Assembly: GCF_026151205.1 (NCBI RefSeq)
Contig: NC_087080.1
Location: forward strand, 1,187,268 to 1,251,267
Origin: Bolinopsis microptera
Lineage: Eukaryota; Ctenophora; Tentaculata; Lobata; Bolinopsidae
DNA: 64,000 bases
Direction: 5' to 3'
Shown here: piece by piece, positions 12,301 to 34,760 of the stretch
Layout of the letters: each line of letters opens with the position of its first letter
Position numbering within the stretch: position 1 is the first letter of the stretch
The notes under the pieces: model-generated
The model's input: only the letters and a program-made list of their open reading frames with translations
Database searches by the model: none
Told to the model about the DNA's origin: nothing
Position numbers and translations under genes: made by a program

Positions 12301-15300
12301 CCGTGCAAGGGTTCCCCCGAAACTTAACTTGGTGTTATTAAATACTTGAGGCATAATTACGGATAAGTATTGTGAATAATTATTCCAGTTAAAGTTAGTG
12401 AATAGTTAATGAAGAACGGTGCCCATGTTGTCGACATCACGTGATGCCCATATAAGGAGTGTGACGACATCACACGTCATGCTTTATTCAGTAAACAAGT
12501 TTGGTTCCTTGGAATAAAGAGATATGACGGTTTACTTTGAGATTGGAAGCGCTTAGTCCACTTAACACGCTGAACTCTGAGCGAACAAACCCACAAGTAT
12601 AAAATATACCAGCCAGGAGTTGTTCTTCATCACGTGATGCCCATATAAGGAGTTGTTCTTCGACAGATACAGTAGGATCCGCAGGTAGTTGGACCAACCG
12701 TTTTATTGTATAGTCTAGTCGTATTATGTGTATCATTTCACTGGAAATGGTATTACAATGATGATGGCGGCAGAATGAAACGAACCACTTTTAACCGAAA
12801 TAGGTTTAGTATACCTCATACCATACACCTGATGGAACCCGGTTAACATAAATTGTAAGCTCAGAGTCAACAGTTCATTTTTAAAGCAATACTATTAGGG
12901 GTCGTTCACATATATCAGTTGACGGCGCAGCAGGGTATTTTGGTTCAAGACTTTAAAGAATCGCAAAATTAGCCGTATTATTCCTCCAAACTTACGACTT
13001 AGATGGACTGAGATTAGCCCTTAAAATACAGCTTACACTTTTTACCTTATGATTGGGTCGTTATTCTAAACAAAATTTGTCAAGAAGTGTGGCTCACCGG
13101 TCACTTAACGTCACTTAGAGCTCAATTATAGCGACCAAGGTCTGCGACTGGCTGCAACAGGTGCATATGATCTGTGACACGAGATATCCTTGTGTTTGGC
13201 ATGTACTAACTCTAATTGGGTATTTCGTCACAAGTCATGCGACTCGATACTTATACATAAAACCAACACAATGCGCAGTTTAAAGACTTTCGGTTTCATT
13301 TTAAAAAGCATCCACTTTGACAAAGCATAACTCGCCGTCAACCCCCCCCCCCCCCCCCCCCCCTTGCAGCTTCTCGGCTATCTCATCATGCAGTAAATAC
13401 TTAGTAACTAGTACTCAATGCTCACGCTAACTCATGGTAAATTACGTGGAAGTTTGATAATTTATTAACGACTAGTCGAACGATTAGATACGCCGTGCTA
13501 GGCTTATTGATAACAAGTAGTAGTCTCAATCGACCCTGGACCATTCAGCCTGGTTGTAATGGCTAGGTCAAACACTAAGGGATAATACACTTAGTTGTGG
13601 TTGATGTCTGGTCGGAGTCGGGGTATGTCTAGTTGATGTCTGCTACTTTTGTTGGAAGAGCCGGTCCGTGCAAGGGTTCCCCCGAAACTTAACTTGGTGT
13701 TATTAAATACTTGAGGCATAATTACGGATAAGTATTGTGAATAATTATTCCAGTTAAAGTTAGTGAATAGTTAATGAAGAACGGTGCCCATGTTGTCGAC
13801 ATCACGTGATGCCCATATAAGGAGTGTGACGACATCACACGTCATGCTTTATTCAGTAAACAAGTTAGGTTCCTTGGAATAAAGAGATATGACGGTTTAC
13901 TTTGAGACAAACGCTTAGTACACTTAACACGCTGAACTCTGAGCGAACAAACCCACAAGTATAAAATATACCAGCCAGGAGTTGTTCTTCATCACGTGAT
14001 GCCCATATAAGGAGTTGTTCTTCGACAGATACAGTAGGATCCGCAGGTAGTTGGACCAACCGTTTTATTGTATAGTCTAGTCGTATTATGTGTATCATTT
14101 CACTGGAAATGGTATTACAATGATGATGGCGGCAGAATGAAACGAACCACTTTTAACCGAAATAGGTTTAGTATACCTCATACCATACACCTGATGGAAC
14201 CCGGTTAACATAAATTGTAAGCTCAGAGTCAACAGTTCATTTTTAAAGCAATACTATTAGGGGTCGTTCACATATATCAGTTGACGGCGCAGCAGGGTAT
14301 TTTGGTTCAAGACTTTAAAGAATCGCAAAATTAGCCGTATTATTCCTCCAAACTTACGACTTAGATGGACTGAGATTAGCCCTTAAAATACAGCTTACAC
14401 TTTTTACCTTATGATTGGGTCGTTATTCTAAACAAAATTTGTCAAGAAGTGTGGCTCACCGGTCACTTAACGTCACTTAGAGCTCAATTATAGCGACCAA
14501 GGTCTGCGACTGGCTGCAACAGGTGCATATGATCTGTGACACGAGATATCCTTGTGTTTGGCATGTACTAACTCTAATTGGGTATTTCGTCACAAGTCAT
14601 GCGACTCGATACTTATACATAAAACCAACACAATGCGCAGTTTAAAGACTTTCGGTTTCATTTTAAAAAGCATCCACTTTGACAAAGCATAACTCGCCGT
14701 CAACCCCCCCCCCCCCCCCCCCCCTTGCAGCTTCTCGGCTATCTCATCATGCAGTAAATACTTAGTAACTAGTACTCAATGCTCACGCTAACTCATGGTA
14801 AATTACGTGGAAGTTTGATAATTTATTAACGACTAGTCGAACGATTAGATACGCCGTGCTAGGCTTATTGATAACAAGTAGTAGTCTCAATCGACCCTGG
14901 ACCGTTCAGCCTGGTTGTAATGCCTAGGTCAGACACTAAGGGATAATACACTTAGTTGTGGTTGATGTCTGGTCGGAGTCGGGGTATGTCTAGTTGATGT
15001 CTGCTACTTTTGTTGGAAGAGCCGGTCCGTGCAAGGGTTCCCCCGAAACTTAACTTGGTGTTATTAAATACTCGAGGCATAATTACGGATAAGTATTGTG
15101 AATAATTATTCCAGTTAAAGTTAGTGAATAGTTAATGAAGAACGGTGCCCATGTTGTCGACATCACGTGATGCCCATATAAGGAGTGTGACGACATCACA
15201 CGTCATGCTTTATTCAGTAAACAAGTCAGGTTCCTTGGAATAAAGAGATATGACGGTTTACTTTGAGATCGGAGGCGCAAAACAAACGCTTAGTCCACTT

Positions 15301-15664
15301 AACACGCTGAACTCTGAGCGAACAAACCCACAAGTATAAAATATACCAGCCAGGAGTTGTTCTTCATCACGTGATGCCCATATAAGGAGTTGTTCTTCGA
15401 CAGATACAGTAGGATCCGCAGGTAGTTGGACCAACCGTTTTATTGTATAGTCTAGTCGTAGTATGTGTATTATTTTACTGGAAATAGTATTACAATGAAT
15501 ATGATGATGGCGGCAGAATGAAACGAACCACTTTTAACCGAAATAGGTTTAGTATACCTCATACCATACACCTGATGGAACCCGGTTAACATAAATTGTA
15601 AGCTCAGCGTCAACAGTTCATTTTTAAAGCAATACTATTAGGGGTCGTTAGGGGTCGTTCACAT
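9304..15664. repeat. Tandem array of a 1.36-kb satellite unit, about 4.7 copies
   Basis: Units begin GCAGTAAMTACTTAGTAACT at 9304, 10664, 12025, 13390 and 14751 (lengths 1360, 1361, 1365, 1361). The last copy breaks off after about 910 bp. Differences between copies are a few single bases and small indels near the GAGATTACGCTTAG region, so the array is young or homogenised. Each full unit carries a poly-C run of about 19-22 just before the unit boundary and two copies, 189 bp apart, of CACGTGATGCCCATATAAGG. A 66-82 codon antisense frame recurs only because the units are nearly identical. Function unknown. Confidence 0.95.
9718..9737 (+). promoter_or_regulatory. E-box plus CArG-like module (first of about ten in array)
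   Basis: CACGTG, four bases, then CCATATAAGG. The second part fits the CArG consensus CC(A/T)6GG bound by SRF/MADS proteins. The same 20-mer recurs at 9907-9926, at the equivalent places in each 1.36-kb unit, and on the minus strand in kinesin intron 11 (18255-18308). Binding is not shown. Confidence 0.45.
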
Positions 15665-16077
15665 ATTACGTGAACTTCACTTACTAAAACAGTTACTGAA
15701 CCCCCTTACTAAAACCTCAGTTATAAATTAAAGAATGAATTCCTGTTAGTTACTGAGAATAAAGGTAATGTGCCGTAAAGGTTATAAAGTGCAGCCGAGC
15801 CTTATCTCCCAATTTACAAAATTTTTAATTCTATAAGTAGAACTATAAAGGGTTAAAATAATGAGGCATACATTTCGTGAAACTAATATAAATAAAGTGA
15901 CAATTTTCATCAGCAAAATAATACTAATTATACGAAATTCGGTTGCAAATATAAATATATTAATTAATGAACGTTCATAAATCTTGACAAGTATAAACGT
16001 TAAAGATAAGTAACTTTTGAAGGTGTGGTAGAACCGGAAATTCTCAATAACTCTTATCAACACCGCGCCGAGCGTGC
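15665..16077. other. Spacer after the satellite array
   Basis: AT-rich. It begins with a duplicated AGGGGTCGTT at the array edge. A 93-codon antisense frame here has no recognisable features. Confidence 0.4.
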
Positions 16078-16080
16078 TAA

Positions 16081-16429
16081 ATCACTCTACAGTCGATCTT
16101 CGAGATTTTTCTAAAAGGGCCCCCGACAGTTGAAACCAACTGAAATCGATGTGTTTTCGGACGCTGATTCCAAATCACCCCCAAGTCATAGGGATAAAAT
16201 GCTCCCCCGACGAGATATTGGCGAAAAAGTGTCTCGATCACGTGATATGACCATATAAGGAAGTTGGTCGAATTTCTCATTAGGGTTAGGGTTTCAGCAT
16301 ATGCTTTTGTTAGGGATTGGGTTAGGGTTAGGGTTGGGATCAGATAAGAGGGTTAGGGTTTCGAATAGTCGTTCAGGGCCAACTATAGAACTGGTTAAAA
16401 AGTCACGTGACAATCGAGTGTAGAGTGAT
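16081..16429. mobile_element. 349-bp MITE with TAA target duplication
   Basis: Inverted ends ATCACTCTACASTCGAT are flanked by TAA at 16078-16080 and 16430-16432, a duplication of the TWA type used by PIF/Harbinger elements. Inside are CACGTG followed by CCATATAAGG (spacer six bases), several TTAGGG-like repeats (16283-16360) and the core shared with the MITE at 8498. No coding capacity. Confidence 0.75.
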
Positions 16430-16837
16430 TAATTATCATCCTATCAACACAGTCTGTAAAAAGTCTTCGCTTTTAAGTGTGAAACCCACCGGTCTAGGAT
16501 AATAACACAAAGAATTGAGAGAAATACTCTAAATAAAGTTACCATCATAATGATATGTGGTAACTGGAGTTCAGGACCGGTTAACTACTTTTAGAAAATG
16601 AATTTAATATATTGTAACCCAAATATATACAGATTGGGCTCATTGAAAGCTCATAGTCATAGTCTAAATTTTAACGGGCGATGTAACGGTAACGGTACAA
16701 TTTTGTAAATTAAGAAAAAAAGAAAAACATTGCAACACATTTAAGTAACCAATGCAATATAATATATTTAGTTCACAGAATTCTAATCGACTTCAGGGTT
16801 CGTTCTAGAGGACGATCTAGAAATGTAAGCGAGCATC

Positions 16838-16927
16838 ATTTGTCTCACGGTGTGGGCCTGCCGCGCACAAGTGCGCACACGGCCACTTCGCGCGAATAGC
16901 AACGAAGTATCGCGACGTGAGACAAAT
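16838..16927. mobile_element. 90-bp GC-rich foldback MITE
   Basis: Ends ATTTGTCTCACG and CGTGAGACAAAT are perfect inverted repeats, flanked by CATC on both sides (16834-16837, 16928-16931). The interior is rich in CG dinucleotides and contains GCCGCGCACAAGTGCGC, echoed at about 30092. Confidence 0.75.
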
Positions 16928-17114
16928 CATCATGAGGACAACTTATTGCTTATCCTACTCCTGAAGCTGCATACCACCAATCAGTCAGCCAGCGACTTGT
17001 ACATAAGCTACTGTCTCTTACTTTGATAAAGTGGACCTCTAAAGTTAAACCGAGGCTAATATTTTAGTTGTTCTTTGAGCAATTAATTAATTAATTAATT
17101 GATTAGTTTATCAA

Positions 17115-28591
<11,477 letters not shown>

Positions 28592-28872
28592 TTAATATTG
28601 ATCTAAGGTTTGTTGATTATTACAATAATGTGGGGAACAATTCCCAGAATTCATCACATCCATAGTTGTATACACTATACATTCATAGTAAATTGGTTCT
28701 AAGAACGATCACAAACCAGTATTTTACCCAGATTGGCAACACTGACACGATTATTTAAGGTTAAAGGAAGTAAAACACAATTTACATAAAATAATCGTCT
28801 TTCAAAAAGTAACCCAATCAAAATACAGTATGACAAAAATAATTTAAGGTTTAAAAACAATCCTGGACATTA

Positions 28873-29094
28873 CTATTTATTTGCCTTTTCAGCATTTAAA
28901 ACGTTATATTCCTGCACCCTGGTTAGCAAGCGTGCATTAATTGCCAGGAATTTGTCTGAACAATTAGTGGTACATTTATCTTCTTTTTCGCTTATCTCCC
29001 GAGAGGTCATGTCATTGATGCAGCTATTAAAGCAGAGCTCTGAACACTTGTTGTAGTTCGTTAGAAAGTCTCTAAATGCTTCCACTTCGTTCAT
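28873..29094 (-). CDS. TIMM9: Small Tim chaperone, Tim9-like (mitochondrial intermembrane space)
   Basis: A 73-residue single-exon protein with the twin CX3C motif of small Tim proteins: CFNSC at about residues 21-25 and CTTNC at about 41-45, 15 residues apart, as in the family. The Cys pairs form two disulphides that clamp a helical hairpin; hexamers of Tim9/Tim10 escort hydrophobic precursors across the intermembrane space. FRDFLTNYNK before the first motif and RVQEYN after the second fit Tim9 best; Tim10B (Tim9b) is the alternative because of ELCF. An extra Cys (CSELC) precedes the first motif. There is no cleavable presequence, as expected. It lies 280 bp upstream of the kinesin-13 start on the same strand. 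Confidence 0.85.
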   Translation of the reverse strand: MNEVEAFRDFLTNYNKCSELCFNSCINDMTSREISEKEDKCTTNCSDKFLAINARLLTRVQEYNVLNAEKANK

Positions 29095-30503
29095 AGTGAT
29101 GACTTATCCTAGGAAGCGGAAAGTGGTTAGCTGCGCATGTTCAGAGTCTAGAAGTGGGACAGTACTTGGAATACAGTTAAACAAAGATTCAGTTAAACAA
29201 AAATTTCAATTTTATTTATTACTGAGTTAACAAGTTTACAATAAATCAATTTGATATTTAAAGGAATCCTAATTCAATGTGTAATATGGTTGTCACTCTT
29301 TGAATGGATTAGATATAGGTTGACGGGGCAAAGGAGTGTGCGTGCTGTTCGCTATTGCTCACACCAAACGGCAACCTAGTAAATGTTTTGTATGGACACC
29401 GGTCTCCATAACGATACAAAATTAGTATTGCAGAATTTATTGTATAGCTATTAGTGCAGTGGAGGTAGTGGCGCGGTGTGGTGCATTAATAGAGTGACAG
29501 CCTACTGATTTAGAGTTGTTTTTAAGTGAGCATAATGAGTATATTTTTGGCAACTTTTAAAATTGGTTCTTTTAATCATTTATTGAATATCAGTTTAAAA
29601 ATATATAAATCTGTAATCTGTTCACACTCTGAACCATTCCTATAAAAATCTTAAAAACCTTCCTGAATTAAATATTAAAAACGTCTCAATAATGGAAATA
29701 GTCATGCATTTAAGAAATTTACCAAATTCTTATTAATATCTACCTAAGAGAAAAATACCCGCTGTCCTGGGTTAGGTGTGATGGATGAGTTAGATGACAG
29801 GTTGTGGAGGTGGAAATTGTTTCTTCTTTATTCCCAATGCCCTGGTAGTCTTGTACTAAGTGCTACCAGGGCTCCTGCGGTCTGTACTGGTACGAGGTTA
29901 GTTTTATTTTTACTATGAGTTGGTTCAGCCGAATTAATTATTATGTAATCAAGTTTTTTTGTCTTTTAGTTAGTTGTCATCCGGCCAAACATTAAGCAAC
30001 TTATATTGCAGTACCATTTATCAATTAGTATATCAAATTATGCCATTTTAATTTTTCATGGCTAAAATGTACTTGTCATACGTTGTATGACCCGCCGCGC
30101 ACGAGTGCGCGGCTCCCCCTTGTATCGTTGAAACTCTACAGGGTGAAGCGACAGTGGGGGTCACCACGTGATACAAAAATATATACCGCTTGATTTATAT
30201 ATCATAATTAATTGAATTTTCAAATAGAAATACAAAATAAATTGTAACATGTAACGAACTATTTAATTAAAAAAATTAAATAGCTTTTGCTAAAATTTAA
30301 ATTTTAAGTCATAAAGCAATCTTTTTGTCTGAATTTTAAAATTTAAGAATAATATTTTACCTAAACTATTCGATGTGGTTTTATTTCATATTTGACTAAA
30401 ATTCTACTTTAAAAGTCAATAGATTATTAGTGACAACAAAATTTAAGTTTAATACATCCATTTCGCACCGTGTTTCAAATATTAAAATTTATAATATGTT
30501 TTG

Positions 30504-30618
30504 TAGCGCGATGCGTTACTGTGCCGCGCCGCGCACTCAATGAGGTTTCTCACGCTAGATCGGCGAAATGCGCTATACTGTGCCTCGCCGAGCTGCGATG
30601 AATTGACATCGTCAATTA
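30504..30618. mobile_element. 115-bp GC-rich insertion with 13-bp direct repeats
   Basis: ATAATATGTTTTG occurs at 30491-30503 and 30619-30631, bracketing a CG-rich 115-bp body that ends in a palindrome (AATTGACATCGTCAATT). This looks like a target duplication around a short SINE- or MITE-like element of unknown family. Confidence 0.55.
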
Positions 30619-31476
30619 ATAATATGTTTTGATTGAATAGTTGTTAATAGATTTGACGGATGTTAATACATTCGTCTACATTTTTTCGAAATAGCGCGCG
30701 CCGCTTTCTTTTCGCGAAGCGAAATATTGTTTTTGGCCCGCGCAGATGGCAAGTGTTTTAAAGTAATGCGCGTCGGGTCTGACCATAAACAATGCAAATG
30801 GTCAATAATAAATTTAAATTTTGTTTTATCAACGTTTGTTTAATCAATTCAATTGCACCACGTACCTTGTAATACAATTCAGCCAATCAGAAAACAAAAG
30901 TCCGCAAAGTTAAAGCTGTGCACTTTTATTATATAGGCCCCAAATTATACTTTTCAAACAAGTCATAATCTACGTTGTTTAAAATTTTCCCTGAGGGGGG
31001 GGGGACGTTATTTTAACAAGGCCGCAATTTATTGAACTCTCTCTGAACAAACAATTGACAGCTTACTACAAGAGCCCAGATTTCCTCTCAAACACTGGCC
31101 AGTACATAATGCTATAGGACCTCAAAATAAGATCGAACTCTACAAATTCGATCTATTCAAAGAAAATAGTATCTTAAACATCACTATCTTACAGAGGCGG
31201 CTCGTGGGAGCTCATGTTTGGCAGTTGTGTTGGGTGTTAAATCAACGGACTCAGGTGGCTTGGGGATGGCCCTCTCCCCAAATGCTGACGGCTATTCCAT
31301 ATTCGCTGATGACTGCATATAATACAATACCACAGTTGAAAGTTAATTAATGAACTAAATTATTCTAACGTACATTACAGTTACAGTTACACACAGGGCC
31401 TCATGTATGAATGTGTGAATGTATGAATGTGTGAATAATGATGACCTCAAGCTAAGAAGGAAGATTTGTATTTCTA

Positions 31477-31630
31477 CAGGGCCCACCCACGCCTAGCTGG
31501 GTAGTCTAGTCCCTATATTAGACGGCCAATGCTCTATCCATTGGTATGTACGCGGCCTTACCCAGGCCTGTAATAAATGGGGAGTCCCTCTTAGGACGAC
31601 CAGTGCTAGACACTGTTTACTACTGACTGA
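31477..31630 (-). repeat. tRNA-like relic, possibly dimeric SINE
   Basis: On the minus strand, AATGGATAGAGCATTGGCCG then TCTAATATAGGGAC looks like the D-arm to anticodon region of a decayed tRNA. A second, related stretch (GCACTGGTCGTCCTAAGAGG then GAC) lies upstream. Neither folds into a sound cloverleaf by eye, so this is not a working tRNA gene. Confidence 0.35.
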
Positions 31631-33417
31631 ATGGAAACCTACTTAACTCTTTGGATTGGTAGAACCTGTCTGGTTACATGAACATTGGAGCTACTTTTAG
31701 ATTAGCTCATGATATAATTGTGGACTTAGACTGCTTGGATGTATCACATCTCAACCATTGTTGGGTGTGTTACTTTGTTTTGGGATTTACTTGTAAGCTT
31801 TATTGATTTTATCCATAAAATTGCATTTCCAATGATATTTATGTAACTCGAGAAACTTTTTCTACCAAAACGTTCTCGATCGGGAATCGTCTTTAACTTA
31901 TTTTGGGGAATATTTTGACTTGATATAACGACGTCGTCGTAATGACACAAGTGACTGATCAACCACCTTATTTGATATAGTGTTTTTAAAATAAAGTATT
32001 TAAATTTTTTTCCCTGCTCTTGCCGAAGGCAAAAAGATCGTAGGGAATAAGTAATCGGGTTTGGATATATGAGGTGGCCCGACGGTCCTACGATGTCGAC
32101 AAAAGTCTGCTCCTTCGTAATATAGACCACTCCCCTATAATTATGTGTATAAAAGGAGTATATTTTGCGCGCGCGACGCCAGTTATGTGTTAATTAATTA
32201 CAGTCATAGCAACCAGTTTTTGGTGCTTGACGACTGTTACACACGGATCAATCATAAATTTAGGTGTTATTTTGATGAGACAAGCTTAATTAATTACCGA
32301 GTGATAAAATTCAGCAAGTCAAAACAAATAAAATTATGATATCAGCTGATAAACTCGTGGCTGATTATTATACAGTTAATCGACACTGAATGGTAAAAAG
32401 CATAGGAGTACATAGTTGAGAACAGATGTTACTTTACATTTACATTCAAGAAGCTAATATCAATATTGCGGTATGCTTTTAAAGAATCGTATATCAAATA
32501 AAAGGCTCGAAAATCGATGGTGCTATAAGTATAGATGTGTCGAGTAAGCATCAAAATGTATTAGTTTACATTAGATAAAAATAATAACTAAGACGAGGCA
32601 GAATATTTTATTACAGTCACAAGTCAATAAAGTTGGCATACGATGCAGTAATATGACGTGACCGGTGACATGATACGCATCGTTATTGCTATTACATTAT
32701 AGTGTATTAACACGAAACAAAACCGCGCAAAGTATGAAATGATCTACAACCAAACCACATACAGATCGACGGCGACACCTCAGATGCGCGCAGAATTTTT
32801 CAAGTTCTGCACGCCTAATATAATATAATTTATAAACGATTATCACGTGCGCCAAACACCACTCTGGGATACAATAAAGTAGAACAATAACATTGTAGGC
32901 AGTAGGGAAATTTGATCGTGCGTGGTGTTACCGCGGCGAAATTCTTGTTAACTTGGGGTGTAAATATTTTTAGGGATTTTATTTTTTAAAATTTTCAGAT
33001 CTTTCATACTATTTGTTACTAAAATGCTCATTGTAGCCTATAATATTTAGATTTTCATCATCATCATGTATGTAATGTGTCACAGGCGACAGCAAACAAA
33101 AACGGAAACTTATAAAATTGGTGAAATAAGACACAACACGTGTACGATCTCAGCCTTGCAGTGTGATAGCAATAGCAGTCAATAGTTCAGATTGCAAGGT
33201 GTCCTGGACGACCAAATCATAGATTACCTGTAATGGATGCAGTGGCGTAACTTAGGGCCCCGTAGACCCTACTGTGGGGGGGGGGGGGGGGGGGGGCGCC
33301 GTGGAAGGGGGTCGCAATTTTCCTGAATTTTAGGCCCTTTCACTGAAAAAACGCCTAATTTGTGTATTTTCCTGTCCAATTTAGCGTTCAGTGGATGCGA
33401 AAAAAATATTTGAGGTA

Positions 33418-34360
33418 CCTTAATTCCCAAAAATTTGGGCGACAAAAAACTTGAGCGGGCCTCTCGCCCAAATTTTTTGCAGACCAAATTAATTGCATAA
33501 ATCTTTTCCGTCTGCTAAATTTTTTGTTAACCAAACTTTTGGCATTTGGCCTGTGGCCCTGAAATCTATAGGAAGATGGCTTTTTCTTCATATCCAAGTG
33601 AAATGATATTTGAAATTTTAGTTTTCTAATCTGTCATTCATGGCTTGACCAAGTAAAAAGGCTTATATTTTAAATGAATAGAAATAACTGGATTTGGAAT
33701 AGCTAACAGCTACTAATAAAACAAATGGCTAGAGTTACGGATAGCTAGAGATTTAAACAAGATCTGCAAATGGATTATTATCCACCGTAAAGTCTGATCT
33801 ACAAGTATCAGTTATACCCGACTTCTCAAAGCCTTTCCTTATGTCATCTGGCCTCCCTTTTAAATATACAAAAGTTCGTTGATCCAACGAGCGTGTACTT
33901 CACGGATCACTGTCAAGCGGGTATCAATTTTCACATTGTCTGATGAAACTCCTCCATTGAGCTGACACACTATGTTTTTCGCGTACCAATCTTCGTACTT
34001 ATTGCGCATGAATTTCTTAGCCAGTCCATTGATAGATAATAGATATGTCCAGGGGCTGTAGCTGGAACTTTCTGTAGGATGCAGTTGTTGGCTGTCATCA
34101 GATCTTTTAGTGTCTGTGTGTGTTGGGCCCGAAACACATCTGATATCAGTAGCGCTTTCTGCTCGAAGGGTTATAATAAGGAATAATAATGAACTAAGGC
34201 AAATATCTAACTGAAATTTTAGTGGAAAATCGTTCATTTTTCGGAGAATTTGTGCCCAAATTTTCGGTCGCCCAAATGAGTTCAAATTTTCTGCCCAAAT
34301 TTTTCGGGCTCAAATAAATTGTGCTCAATATAATGGCACACAAATTTTTGGGAACTAAGG
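33418..34360. mobile_element. TA-flanked DNA element nested in the hAT-like element
   Basis: Inverted ends CCTTARTTCCCAAAAATTTG are flanked by TA at 33416-33417 and 34361-34362. AAATTTGGGC-type motifs are repeated inside both ends. Its right 190 bp match 128-315. It carries a decayed transposase remnant (33753-34165) on the minus strand. TA duplications point to the Tc1/mariner-pogo group. Confidence 0.82.
33753..34165 (-). pseudogene. Decayed DDE transposase C-terminus (pogo/CENP-B-like)
   Basis: The minus strand encodes about 90 residues ending VKIDTRLTVIREVHARWINE, then a stop. After a one-base shift comes a second stretch (KGRPDDIRKGFEKSGITD...NPFADL) to a stop at 33753. The pattern 'D-RLT-lk-xHA-W-el' followed by 'GF-k-GI' is that of the C-terminal end of pogo/CENP-B-type DDE transposases. 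The catalytic triad region is not present. Family assignment rests on pattern memory. Confidence 0.55.
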
Positions 34361-34760
34361 TACCCTTTTTTGCTTCAGGGGGCGCAAAAAGCTGTAGGGG
34401 GGGGGGGAAAGTACCCAACTTTTTTTTTTTTTAGGCACACAAAAAATTTTACTTAGGGGGGGGGGGGCATTTTTCGTTACTGAGCGGGGGGGGGGGGGGG
34501 GGGGGGGGCGCCAACAGGCAAAGTTACGCCACTGAATGGATGCGCTTGATGTGCTTTGTACCCGTTTGCAATTAACTGTGTGTTAAAACTGTGCAGCTGA
34601 GTCATCCAAACAAGGACAACACAATTGATCAAAGAACATTAAATTATTTCAAAATTATAACAATTGTGAATTCAATATTTAATAATTATCAAGTTTTTAT
34701 ATCCTTGTATCCTTGTATCCTTATGATATTATGATTTATCTAATATTCTGATATTCCAGA

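Larger units (their letters stand above)
29095..33231. other. Four-kilobase region without a confident gene
   Basis: AT-rich DNA with CG-rich islands. It contains a 10-bp-stem hairpin (29839-29872, CCCTGGTAG/CTACCAGGG), a GC-rich foldback near 30090-30175, a 115-bp insertion with 13-bp flanking repeats (30504-30618) and a tRNA-like relic (31477-31630). The longest open frame (31744-32130, minus, 128 codons) has no recognisable domain and I do not call it a gene. Confidence 0.5.
33240..34534. mobile_element. hAT-like DNA element, 1295 bp, 8-bp target duplication
   Basis: The ends are inverted repeats CAGTGGCGTAACTT, typical of hAT termini. AATGGATG is duplicated exactly at 33232-33239 and 34535-34542, the 8-bp size expected for hAT. 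Long poly-G runs lie just inside both ends. The middle is occupied by another element (33418-34360). No hAT transposase is present, so it is non-autonomous. Confidence 0.9.

Noticed and set aside
9812-14098. 66-82 codon antisense frames in each 1.36-kb satellite unit
   Set aside because: Identity reflects recent unit duplication; no domain, and frames end differently where small indels occur.
16283-16360. TTAGGG runs as a telomere
   Set aside because: Only a few imperfect units, and they lie inside a TAA-flanked MITE.
31744-32130. 128-codon frame on the minus strand
   Set aside because: AT-rich, no recognisable domain or splice context; chance frame more likely.
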